Part shown: positions 54,846 through 64,000 of the stretch, in pieces
Layout: the number at the start of each line of letters is the position of its first letter
Position numbering within the stretch: position 1 is the first letter of the stretch
Assembly (NCBI GenBank): GCA_019321725.1
Contig: CM033113.1
Span: 5,270,001 to 5,334,000, forward strand
Reading direction: 5' to 3'
Source: Paulownia fortunei
Taxonomy: Eukaryota; Streptophyta; Magnoliopsida; Lamiales; Paulowniaceae
Length of the DNA: 64,000 bases
Notes under the pieces: model-generated
Seen by the model: only the letters and a program-made list of their open reading frames with translations
Told to the model about the DNA's origin: nothing
Database searches by the model: none
Translations under genes and position numbers: made by a program

Positions 54846-57800
54846 GGGTGAAATTTTATTTTTGATGAATTTTTATTCATTTCATTTTATTTGTCACTAA
54901 AATTAAAATATCAAACAGAGTGAACTTGCTCCAAGAATTCATACCAATTATACTTTCTTAGCCGTCACATGAATGGACGTGGGGTTTTTATTCCAACTAA
55001 AAGCTGTTAAGTTGAAATTTGGAGGTACGGCAAAGTCTAAATCGAAGAAAAATACGCGCCGGGACCAAAACTATGAAAAAGAGACCCCTTCATGTGTGGG
55101 AAGTCTGCGTGCTGTTAAAGGCAGTAAGTAAATAAGAAACTAGGACAGATACTTTTCACACTACATTAATTATAGATTAATATTAGATGAAAATAATTTG
55201 GATTACGACTAATTAAACTTTTCTGGTTCCACAGGGAAAATTCGATTTCGACACACAAATTTCCAGGCGTTGTCAAAAATTGTATTCTTCTAGAAACTTA
55301 ATAAACCATCGTCAATTAATGAAAGGGAACCAAGCCAATAAGCCTTCTGCAAATCCAGAACTTTGTCAACATAGTGAGTGTCATGTGTTTGAATTTTTAT
55401 TGATTCTAATTTCATTAATCATGTAATCTGGGTGTATTGAAGTGATAATTATCCCAAAGGGTTGGCCATCTTGGGGTAGAAAATTTAACTCATGCAGCCA
55501 TGGTACAAATTTTTATTATCTCAATTTTTTGGAAATCAGACTGTATGAAATTTCTAGTCCCCGACGTGGATGACCTTTCGTCAACATCAAACTTCAAATC
55601 AGACATTTTTCATATAGATATCGCAATCTTATTTTATTTTGTATATTGGCACAGTTCTTCTTAGTTTACAAGTATGTACGATCTTAAGAAAAAGATTATT
55701 AATTTTTTATATCGTATTGTACAATATTATGCTTCTAAGTCTATTTTTTTTTTATTGTACGTATTCATTCAGTATTGTCACACTAAAGCGAAAGAAATTT
55801 TGATATGTCAAAATACCATCCAAATATGGATCCAAATTAATTGGTTCGATTTGGTAATTATCGAATATTTTTTTGGTATTTTGGTTCAGTATTTCGGCAA
55901 CATAATTTTTTTTAAAAAAATAAATATTAAAAATATAATTTTATCTTTTTAATTTTTAATTTTTATTTTTCCAAGTAAGAAAACTAAAAATAGTAAAAAA
56001 GTAAATAATAGATACAAAATATATACATAAAAGTAAAATATCAAAATATATAAAAATAGTAATTCGTAATTCCATACGTTTCGATAAATCAAAATAAAAA
56101 AATAAAATTGAACTAAATATAATTTTTCCCAAATCAAAACAAATACCAAATTGAATTTTTCAGTTTAAATCGTATTTTGGATTTGAATTTTGTTCCATCA
56201 ATTTATCAAACCAAAATGTGAACACCCTAGATGTTATTCGCTTGTCGGATTTTTGCCCATTGTAGTAAGTTCTATAAGTAGACGGTGATAATCAAATCCA
56301 TTGGATAACTTAAGACATTATCAGGATAAGGTAGTCAAACGTTTAACGGGCTGACGCCCAATCCAGTCTCTGTTCAAAATTGATTTAATTGGATTAGGCC
56401 TCGGTCAAAGTATACTACGTTAAACTAGGCCGGTACTTTTGACAGTGCTTAGGATTTTCAAAGTATGGATTTTTTATTTATTTTTTTAAACCAAATGTAT
56501 GGATAATTTTTAGACTAAAAGCATTGATTTAAAAATATCAAAAACCCAATTTTTGGTATCTCCCTATCAAAAAAATACCAAGGCGGTAGAAAAATAGATG
56601 ATAATTTTAAATTCAATTATAATGATCATCGTCCATGTCAACAGTATTACTATTTTCATAATTTATATGATAAATAAATGTATCTTAACGATATTTACAA
56701 TTTTCATTTATTGACTATTGTTTTGTCGAGTTATTATTTTTCTAATTAATTTTATTTTCTGGATCTGCTTAGATTATGATGTAATTGCACATAATTTGAA
56801 AATTAGGTATCGAGATCTATTGATTTCTTCATCTCCATGTGGCTCTAGTGGTGTCAACAAGGCTTGCTAGGGGCAAGTTTGGAATTTTGACTGAGTTCAA
56901 GCCTTTACTAATAAATTTGACCAACCCATATAAAAGCAAGTTAGGCAGGCCAACCCATGAGCTTTCTCTATTTACTAAGAACAGTGTGTATAGAATCATT
57001 TTTTTTTTTTTTTAATGACTTCTCCTTGTTTTGAAAAAAGAAAAAGATATAATTGATTAAATGCAATTGATATGTTTAATTAAATGAATAATTTTACTGT
57101 AATGCTACTGATGATGATAAATCAATAACACATAACTGACACGAAACATTTTCATTTAAATAAACACTTTTAAAAAAAAAATCCAATATAAGAAATTAAA
57201 ATGAGTTATTTAAATAAGACCACTTTATTAAAAAATGACATATTTTAATTCTTTATCGTAATTTTGTCTTCACATAATGGGAACAACCACTTTTTTTTTT
57301 TTTATGTGAAACGAGAACATGTCATTATTTCATAATTATCAGTATTTAACAATTAATTAGTAATCAAGAATGAATTATCAACAACAACCACAATCAACAC
57401 TCAATAATAAACGGAACATTACTATTCAATTAGCCAAATACCCATACTTTTTTGTTTTTTTTATTTTGATCGGATTCAAACCCAAAACCATACTGTTCAA
57501 ACAAACACAAAAGTTATTCACTATTTCTTTATTAGTAGTGTAAATTCGAAAAATAATTTCTCAGATTTTTCCCTTGAATGGTCTAAGAAATTTTCTGCAT
57601 TTTGTTTTCAAGATGATTTGAGTCTCTATTTTATTAGATCAATGAACTGCTAGACTTTTTTTAAAGAATCTGATACAGAATTTATGTAGAAAAAGGGAAA
57701 TTATTATTCTTTCTTCATTCAAATAGTTGCAGATAGCAGTTAGAGGACACAAATACACCTTGCCCTTCACTTAAAATTTTAAAGAGATTGCAACATTTGG

Positions 57801-60545
57801 TTTCATTTCCTAAAGTATCTCATGATGAGGATATTAAATTGGATATCAACCACCTCTCTTCATGACTAATTACTGCTTTAAAAAAAAAATTAAAAATTGA
57901 TGCATAGTCATGACTTGTGATGAGAGCCAAAACAAGGATTGGATGTGTGGTATTGCAATTCCAAGCATCCAAACACTACCCGCAATTGGAATTCAGTTCC
58001 AGTTTCTGTGAGGTATATTGAGGCCCAAATAGTATATTTAAAATGGGCTACTGAATTCTACCTAATGGGCTCAATTCTTGGAGGATACAAGCAAGAGAAA
58101 TTTATGGGCTGACACTAATTCTTGGATCTTGTTTAGAATTTGATAGCAGGATTTTGGCACTCATTTCTAATCAGCGATGACGCGGATCCAATTGGGCTTT
58201 TTTATTCTTCAATATTTCATCCATTTTGTTAAAGGAAAAAAAAATAAAAAAAATGTTAAACCAAATAAACTTATTTATGGCTTTTTGGCCAAATTCCATC
58301 TTCATGTTTACCCTCGGAAACTTTTTAAGTACTCCAATTTCATCATCATAATAAATATGCTTCAATTGAATTCAAAATATTGTACACAATTTTCATGAAA
58401 CCACCGCCGAGCATACTTAGACAATGGACAATCGGTTGGGTCGAAGATAAATCAAGCTATTCGATATTGGATTGGAGATTGATCGCTATTTGTGTTCGAT
58501 TTATTAAATATAAAAAATTAAATTCAAACACATTTTATCGTTCGGTAAGACATGAAACTCGTATTGAACTCAATTCAATTCGTAAAAAAAAAAACAATAT
58601 AATATAACAAAATCAAATTATTCAAATTCTACTCAATTAAAATTCGTTCAAATTCAAATCGATTTAACAATCAAAATAAATTGGAATACAATTTTTAAAA
58701 TTCGATAAAAATTTATAAAAAAAATTTATAAAATAATATGATTGAGTCTATTCAAGTTTGTTTACAATCAATCCAATATAATCTGTAGAGGACAAATCAT
58801 ATCCAAATCACTTAATTACACTCATAATCTTTGGACCAAAAAAATCTTACTCAAATCTCTTTATTCCGCAGACATAGAAAAACACGCCCCTACTTTAGCA
58901 CCGGAAATCGCGTGAGACAACTTTAACCCATCAACCTAACTTAGATTGCCCTAATAATCTCTAGAACAAAAAGAAAATCAATAAATTATCTGCCTATCGC
59001 AATAAAGAAAAAAAGACAAGGTTATTAGCATCAAATGGTGCAAAAACTGAATCTCAGCGTATCATCAGATTGTATCCGCTGCGTTGTAAAAATCATCTTG
59101 TCTGCATAATTTACAGCTTAATTTAAGCGGCTCCGCGAATGGCGTGAGTTCCATTTCCACGTGGTTGGTAATTGTTTTAACAAAATGATCGAAAAACGAA
59201 GCAGATATGTTTTGCAAGGATAGTTGGCACAATCCTCCTTAATCATTCAGATTATCTCTATGATTTGGTCGGTCTGATTTTGAGTTTCCTGCAGTGCTTA
59301 TAAGTTATTTGCTGCAGTGCTTATAATTTATATCAAGTAGAGCTATTTCAAACTAATGGGGTAGTTCATTTCACAAGTTTAGCTTCTCTCTCCATGGATG
59401 TTATTTATCAACTCAAATAATGTGTTGTTTAAGTTTGTCTTTAATCTCAATCCCAAACAAGCCCCACCCCCACAAAATAAAAATAAAAATAAAACTATAA
59501 ATAAAAATAAAAAATTGTTTTAAGTTTTTTAATTAATGTTGAAAATTATATTTTGAGCTTAACTTGATTATTGAATAAGTTAAATTTTAATCGAACTAAA
59601 TACGAATAGATATCAAATAATTTAATATTTTTATACGTACTATATCATTGTTTAATTATTCAAATGGAGGTATAAATTTTATTGATACAAAAAAAAAATT
59701 CAAATTTTATTTATATACTTAATAAAATGATTTCAAACAAACTTTTAACCATTTATGTTGAATTAAGTATTAAGTGGTTATATTTATTTTCAATGCGATC
59801 CCACTTATTTATGTTGGAGAAATTCAACAAAATCTTTTCTAATATTTTCATTTTTGTTACACTTAAAACTTCCGATATAAATTCTTATTGACAAAATTAC
59901 TTATATCACAATTTTTCGCTTATCTATTAGAAGAATCACAACTGTTCTGAAAGAATAAAAATTTGAAACAAAAAATTACAATAGAAAATAAATTCGATAC
60001 ATGAATTTGGCATTAAAACTGCCCGTTGATATTGAAGTCAGAACAAGAGAGAAGCTGAATCAAAACGAAATACCTGAAGAACAAGATAATTATTATTTCC
60101 TGAAGAACAAGATTCATAAATTTGTACGCTATTGCATATTGAACAGGAACGAATGCTACTTCTTTTAGACTTTAATTAAAACAAGTATGACTTCTACTCC
60201 TCAAAAAATATACTATTTCCCTATAAAAATACTTAAATTGATGCTCTTAGGAGAACAAGATTCAAAACATTTTATTACTTGTTTAAAAGTTGATAAGTTT
60301 GTTAAAAAATATTTGATAATTTTTTTCAAAAAATTTGTAAGATCTAAAAAAGCTGTTTGATAGCTTATAATTTCCTTAAAAAAAGTACATACACTTTAAT
60401 TTATTTTTAAAATAAAATTTTATTTTAATATTTTTTTTTTAATTTTGATAATTTTAATTACAAAATTACAATTACTAACATCTTAAAAACTCAATGAATT
60501 TATTTTATTCAAACACTTTAACAACTTAATTTAAAAATAAAATCT

Positions 60546-60600
60546 AACATTTTATAAATTCTAAAAATATTTTATAAGATGTAAAAACTTATAAAATGTT
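60546..60600. repeat. 12-bp perfect inverted repeat, 31-base loop
   Basis: AACATTTTATAA at 60546-60557 pairs with TTATAAAATGTT at 60589-60600. It lies in an A/T-rich stretch (about 60230-60625) that may be part of a degenerate miniature element. Confidence 0.6.
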
Positions 60601-61397
60601 TTAAATAAATTTCACCATACACCCTCTTAATTTTGTTTCAGAATTTGTCAATCAAAAGGTTATACAGAGACATCTAGCTACAAAAGCTAATGTTATATTT
60701 GGATCTTATATTTTGATAAAAAAAATATAAAATTTTATTATTTACAATGAAAAAAACATATTACTTAATTTTTTCCTCTAAAATCTGAAAATCAAAGGTA
60801 CCCTCAGTTTAAGCTTGCGGAAGTTGGAAAGATACTGAAAGCAATTTAGAAGACCCATTTGGCATGTTAAATTTAAAAAATTTCAAGTTTACTGTGGCAT
60901 AATTAAAGTTAATGTAGGATTTTCTTAGTTAGATTTGAATTTACAGATTTAAAGTCAAACATTGAAAATTTATAATAATAAATTTATTAAAAAAATATTT
61001 AAATAATTTTATAATACAATAAATTTTAAATATTAACTCCTATTTTAAATTATATTATGTATTATTTCAAATTCATCTTATATAAAATTATTTAAAATAT
61101 TTTATCAAATTGTCCTCTTATATCCATCATTTCTCGTCAAAATACATCCTTATAATTTTTATAGGGAGGTAGAGAGAAAGAGTTTACAGGCGGGAATGTG
61201 GGGTCGGCGCCGGCCTTCCACCACCCCACACAAGATTTTGTACCAGGGTGGAAGCACCCAATTATATATATATTTATACAGGCTCTCAGGACCTCCAAAA
61301 GTCAAAAGTATAACTAGTAGTAATGTGACACCCATAAGATACTTGAAAAACCCAAGAAATAGCTGTTGACTTCTGAACCATGATTGCCACTGCTCTC

Positions 61398-61404
61398 TAT
61401 ATAA
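61398..61404 (+). promoter_or_regulatory. TATA box of the RING-H2 gene
   Basis: TATATAA in the context CTCTCTATATAAGG predicts a start near 61430. This rules out the upstream in-frame ATG at 61380 and supports translation from 61515. Confidence 0.65.
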
Positions 61405-61514
61405 GGCAAGCCCACCTCCCATTTTTCTTCAATCCTACATATTTTCTGTTCCCAAACTCAGAAATCAAATCCAAATCTGCAGAGAGCAAAAGAAAAAGAG
61501 AGAAGCCAGAAATA

Positions 61515-61982
61515 ATGATTTGTATATATGCAGAATCCCATTTATGCTCTCTTACCTTGATCTTCTACACTTGTTTATGGATCCCATTCCTCCAAACAAC
61601 TCAGTCCATTCTTAGAGTTTTCACCTTCCTTCTAAACCCACACGATCAGATGGAAAATGCCCACTTTGAAGAGGCTCCACTCTGCGAGCTGGATCTTCGG
61701 GTTTCACGTTTTCAAGATTTGGAATTTAGCAACAAAAACAGAGGAGAGGCCATAAACAATGAAGAAGAAATGTGCTCAATTTGCTTGGCGGAGTTTGAGA
61801 AGGAAGATTTGGTGAACAAACTGCCGAGGTGCGGGCACATATTTCACATGGAATGCATGGAGCAATGGCTAGACAGATGCCAATTCACCTGCCCCTTGTG
61901 CAGGTCTTTGGTGTTGCCTGCTACTTCTTCGCCATGCAAAATGTGGGCTTCTGCCTTTTGTGTTCTGCCCCCCTGCCCATGA
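61515..61982 (+). CDS. RING-H2 finger protein, probable E3 ubiquitin ligase
   Basis: Single-exon gene of 155 residues, the size and layout of small RHA2/XERICO-type plant RING-H2 proteins that recruit E2 enzymes. A hydrophobic segment at about 10-27 may anchor it in a membrane. The middle is acidic and Asn-rich. The RING-H2 domain has all eight zinc ligands: C87, C90, C106, H108, H111, C114, C126, C129, with the E2-contact Trp (W118) and the typical DRCQFTCPLCRSL ending. A short Cys-containing tail (about 138-155) follows. The frame is open back to an ATG at 61380, but that codon is upstream of the TATA box; the leader between is A/G-rich, as usual for a plant 5' UTR. The substrate cannot be told from sequence. 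Confidence 0.88.
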   Translation: MICIYAESHLCSLTLIFYTCLWIPFLQTTQSILRVFTFLLNPHDQMENAHFEEAPLCELDLRVSRFQDLEFSNKNRGEAINNEEEMCSICLAEFEKEDLVNKLPRCGHIFHMECMEQWLDRCQFTCPLCRSLVLPATSSPCKMWASAFCVLPPCP

Positions 61983-63802
61983 TTCCTAGCATTTGCTTCT
62001 TGATCTTACGTTGTATTATGTAGAGATGTATATATACGATCCTCGTAGCAATTTTTCCATTCCGATTGAGGCGAATGCCTCAATATTTGGCAATTTTTTA
62101 AGCTGTGTCATATTTTGTTCGTAACCTTTTCTTTTTAGGCTTAATAAGCTTCAAATCTATGAAGTTTATTTGATTATGGCCTTTGACTTGTGCATTTTCT
62201 CAGGCTGATCAGGTCATTTCAACTCCTATTAGAGGGGAAAGATTTAATCAAGCAAATTACTTCGATACCTGGCATGGGATCAGTTATCTGATTCATGTGT
62301 TGGAGAACATAGATGAGCTAAAATAGGTGTTCCTCCAGGAGGATAATCTCTTGGTCAATGGTTTTTTAGTATTCTTCTTCCCTCCTTTTCGTGTACAAAA
62401 ACATGATTGGATATTTAATTCAAGACATAAACCATCGTTGTTTGCCATCTTTGCTTGAAAAATTACAAACCAAGATTTGTACCCCGGACCCAATTTCAGG
62501 AATAAGATAGAAATTCAACAATAAACACATAATTAAGACAGCTAGTACCATTTGTTTCTCAAGATTACACCAAATTTCACCAAAGGTTTCTGTTGTTCAT
62601 TTGGGGTCTGGGCAGTGCCATTTTAAAAAAAGAAAAAAATAATATTTATAAATCTAGAAAGGCAGAAGTAACCATTAAAGTAACAGGTCTTCAAAGAATT
62701 TGTAAAAATTATTAAGTCCATAATTAATGGAAAATTAAAAATCAGTACTTCTACATGATACACTTCTCAATATCTGGACTTTCATCTGCCGAAACTCAAT
62801 TTGGCTTTGGCACTTTAACGTGACACAAACATTTGATATCCACAATGTCCACCTTACTGACTACATATCACAAACAAAACACTCTAAAGGCAACACTTGG
62901 ATTTGCTCATTCAATAAGCAATACCTTAGCAAATTTCTTCTTGCTTACAGATATGGAAGATCTGAAGCAACTTTTAAGTACATTATGCTGGAACAAAGGT
63001 GTCTGTTAGTCAGATTCAAGCAAGCCCAACTTTCTCCAACAGAGAGAGCACTGCAAAATTCTGAAACCAAATAGAGTGAATTATTAGGGTGGAGAAATGT
63101 GATAACTTCCTGTGAGAGCCACAAGCAAATCAAACAAAATCAAAAAGGTCTCCTGTATTATTTTTCCTCTCATTTTTTGAGAGATTTCCTACAATTCATA
63201 TTTCTTTTCTGAAGAGAGTGATCTTGCAAGTTTCAACACTAAATCACTCTAATCATGTATCTCAAATGACGTGCTGTGTTTACATATATATTGGTCCACT
63301 CTTTTTGCTTATCTTCTTTCTGGTTTGAGGTAATCTCTCTTTATATGAAATGCAGAATCAAATCAGAAGACAAAACATGCATGTGAAAGTAATGATGTTT
63401 GTGAGTGTGGCCTACAAAAAATGGATGAGTTGGTTTCTGGAAAAATAGGCTTCAGAAAACTCAAAACAGTTATTTAGTGTTCAATACCTTGTTGAAATAC
63501 ACTAAGTCAACTGAAACACAAATGAATATAACATAATTCTTCAGACAACTCAGCCATATTGGGTCTTTGAAATGGATTACTCATTATCAACTTCAACCAC
63601 AACCAAGTTTAATACAAAGAGACACCCGACAATCTAAAGAAACCACTCTCACCAATGATAGCATAAAATAAACTGTTCATAATGAAAAATCAAAAGTCTT
63701 ACTGAAGCTTGTGTGGATGCCATATTCAATCCAGGTTATTAGAAAACAGAACATCCCCACTCAAAAGTAAAAACATATTTCATTGCTGACAAAATACAAA
63801 CC
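61983..63802. other. Convergent spacer at the right end
   Basis: Contains the RING-H2 3' UTR (poly(A)-signal-like AATAAG near 62141) and the probable 3' UTR of the last gene. Short open frames here have no family resemblance. No repeat or RNA gene recognised. Confidence 0.5.
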
Positions 63803-64000
63803 TCATCGTAATCCAAAAATCTCCTCTGGAGGATCATAAACATGTTGATCAGGAAAAATTTCCTCAAAATCTTGTTTGACCTTGTTCCTCAACAAGGGAT
63901 GTGGCAGAAGCCCCTTCAATAATATCCTAAATGGCAATTGCTCTGGAGGATCTGGAGACTTTTTCATATCTTCATAAATGTTCATGGCGTCAGCAGGAGA
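63803..64000 (-). CDS. C-terminal exon of a gene running off the window; possibly a mitochondrial PPR-type protein
   Basis: The frame is open from the window edge to the TGA at 63805-63803, giving 65 residues that look truly coding: charged and Pro-rich, with MNIYEDMKKSPDPPEQLPFR followed by LLKGLLPHPLLRN and ending YDPPEEIFGLR. The ATG at 63985 is internal, since five more codons continue in frame to position 64000. The ending resembles, from memory, plant mitochondrial pentatricopeptide-repeat proteins of the At4g35850 type, but no full PPR motif is visible in this piece, so the name is tentative. The exon is more GC-rich than its 3' flank, as expected for coding sequence. Confidence 0.6.
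   Translation of the reverse strand, partial: SPADAMNIYEDMKKSPDPPEQLPFRILLKGLLPHPLLRNKVKQDFEEIFPDQHVYDPPEEIFGLR

Larger units (their letters stand above)
46800..61390. other. Gene desert of about 14.6 kb
   Basis: No recognisable gene on either strand. Open frames are short, AT-driven and unlike known families. Contents: the GC-rich island at 47741-47935, (AAT)n runs (48772-48791, 50315-50335), a MITE-like element with a target-site duplication (50829-51200), a promoter-like cluster (52260-52450), an (AT)n run (53629-53648), dispersed repeat copy 3 (about 54530-54845), and degenerate repeats made of short TTGGTTCGATTTGG-like or ATTCAAATTC-like words (about 55840-56231 and 58335-58800). An AT-rich hairpin lies at 60546-60600. 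Confidence 0.55.

Overview
The window is nuclear DNA from a flowering plant, most probably a eudicot; I cannot name the species. The evidence is the gene content (glycine-cleavage T-protein, aspartic proteinase with a plant-specific insert, SLAC1-type anion channel, WRKY factor), GT-AG introns, very AT-rich spacers full of A/T runs and microsatellites, and AT-rich TATA boxes. There are no operons; every gene is its own transcription unit and I see no functional gene cluster.

Layout, left to right. 138-1329 (+) is the 3' part of the photorespiratory T-protein gene. 2601-3938 (-) and 13174-14412 (+) are two intronless, head-to-head paralogues of the plant family labelled 'probable F-box protein At4g22030', neither with a visible F-box. 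Between them lies a seven-exon peroxisomal PMP22/Mpv17 gene (5475-9186, +), followed by a near-perfect 141-bp tandem duplication. After 7.5 kb of AT-rich spacer comes a two-exon BAP31-like ER protein with a KKXX tail (21938-24973, +). Next are an SLAH1/SLAH4-like anion channel (27533-28891, -), a complete 13-coding-exon phytepsin-type aspartic proteinase (31927-37206, -, with a 1-kb intron in its 5' UTR) and a complete six-exon group IIb WRKY6-like factor (43856-46189, -). About 15 kb without a recognisable gene follows, holding decayed transposon-like repeats and two compact promoter-like islands. At the right end are a single-exon RING-H2 protein (61515-61982, +) and the last exon of a gene that runs off the window (63803-64000, -).

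The genes act in different compartments: mitochondrion (T-protein), peroxisome (PMP22), ER (BAP31-like), plasma membrane (SLAH), vacuole (aspartic proteinase), nucleus (WRKY). Exon joins were worked out by hand; for every multi-exon gene the reading frame closes exactly across all introns.

I found no clear new biological system. The leads most worth a second look are the F-box-less paralogue pair, an AT-rich dispersed repeat whose hairpin shows a compensatory base change, a strand-asymmetric G-rich block with a strong G-quadruplex motif inside an aspartic proteinase intron, and two promoter-like clusters of stress-type cis elements, one about 1.6 kb upstream of the WRKY gene and one in the gene desert.
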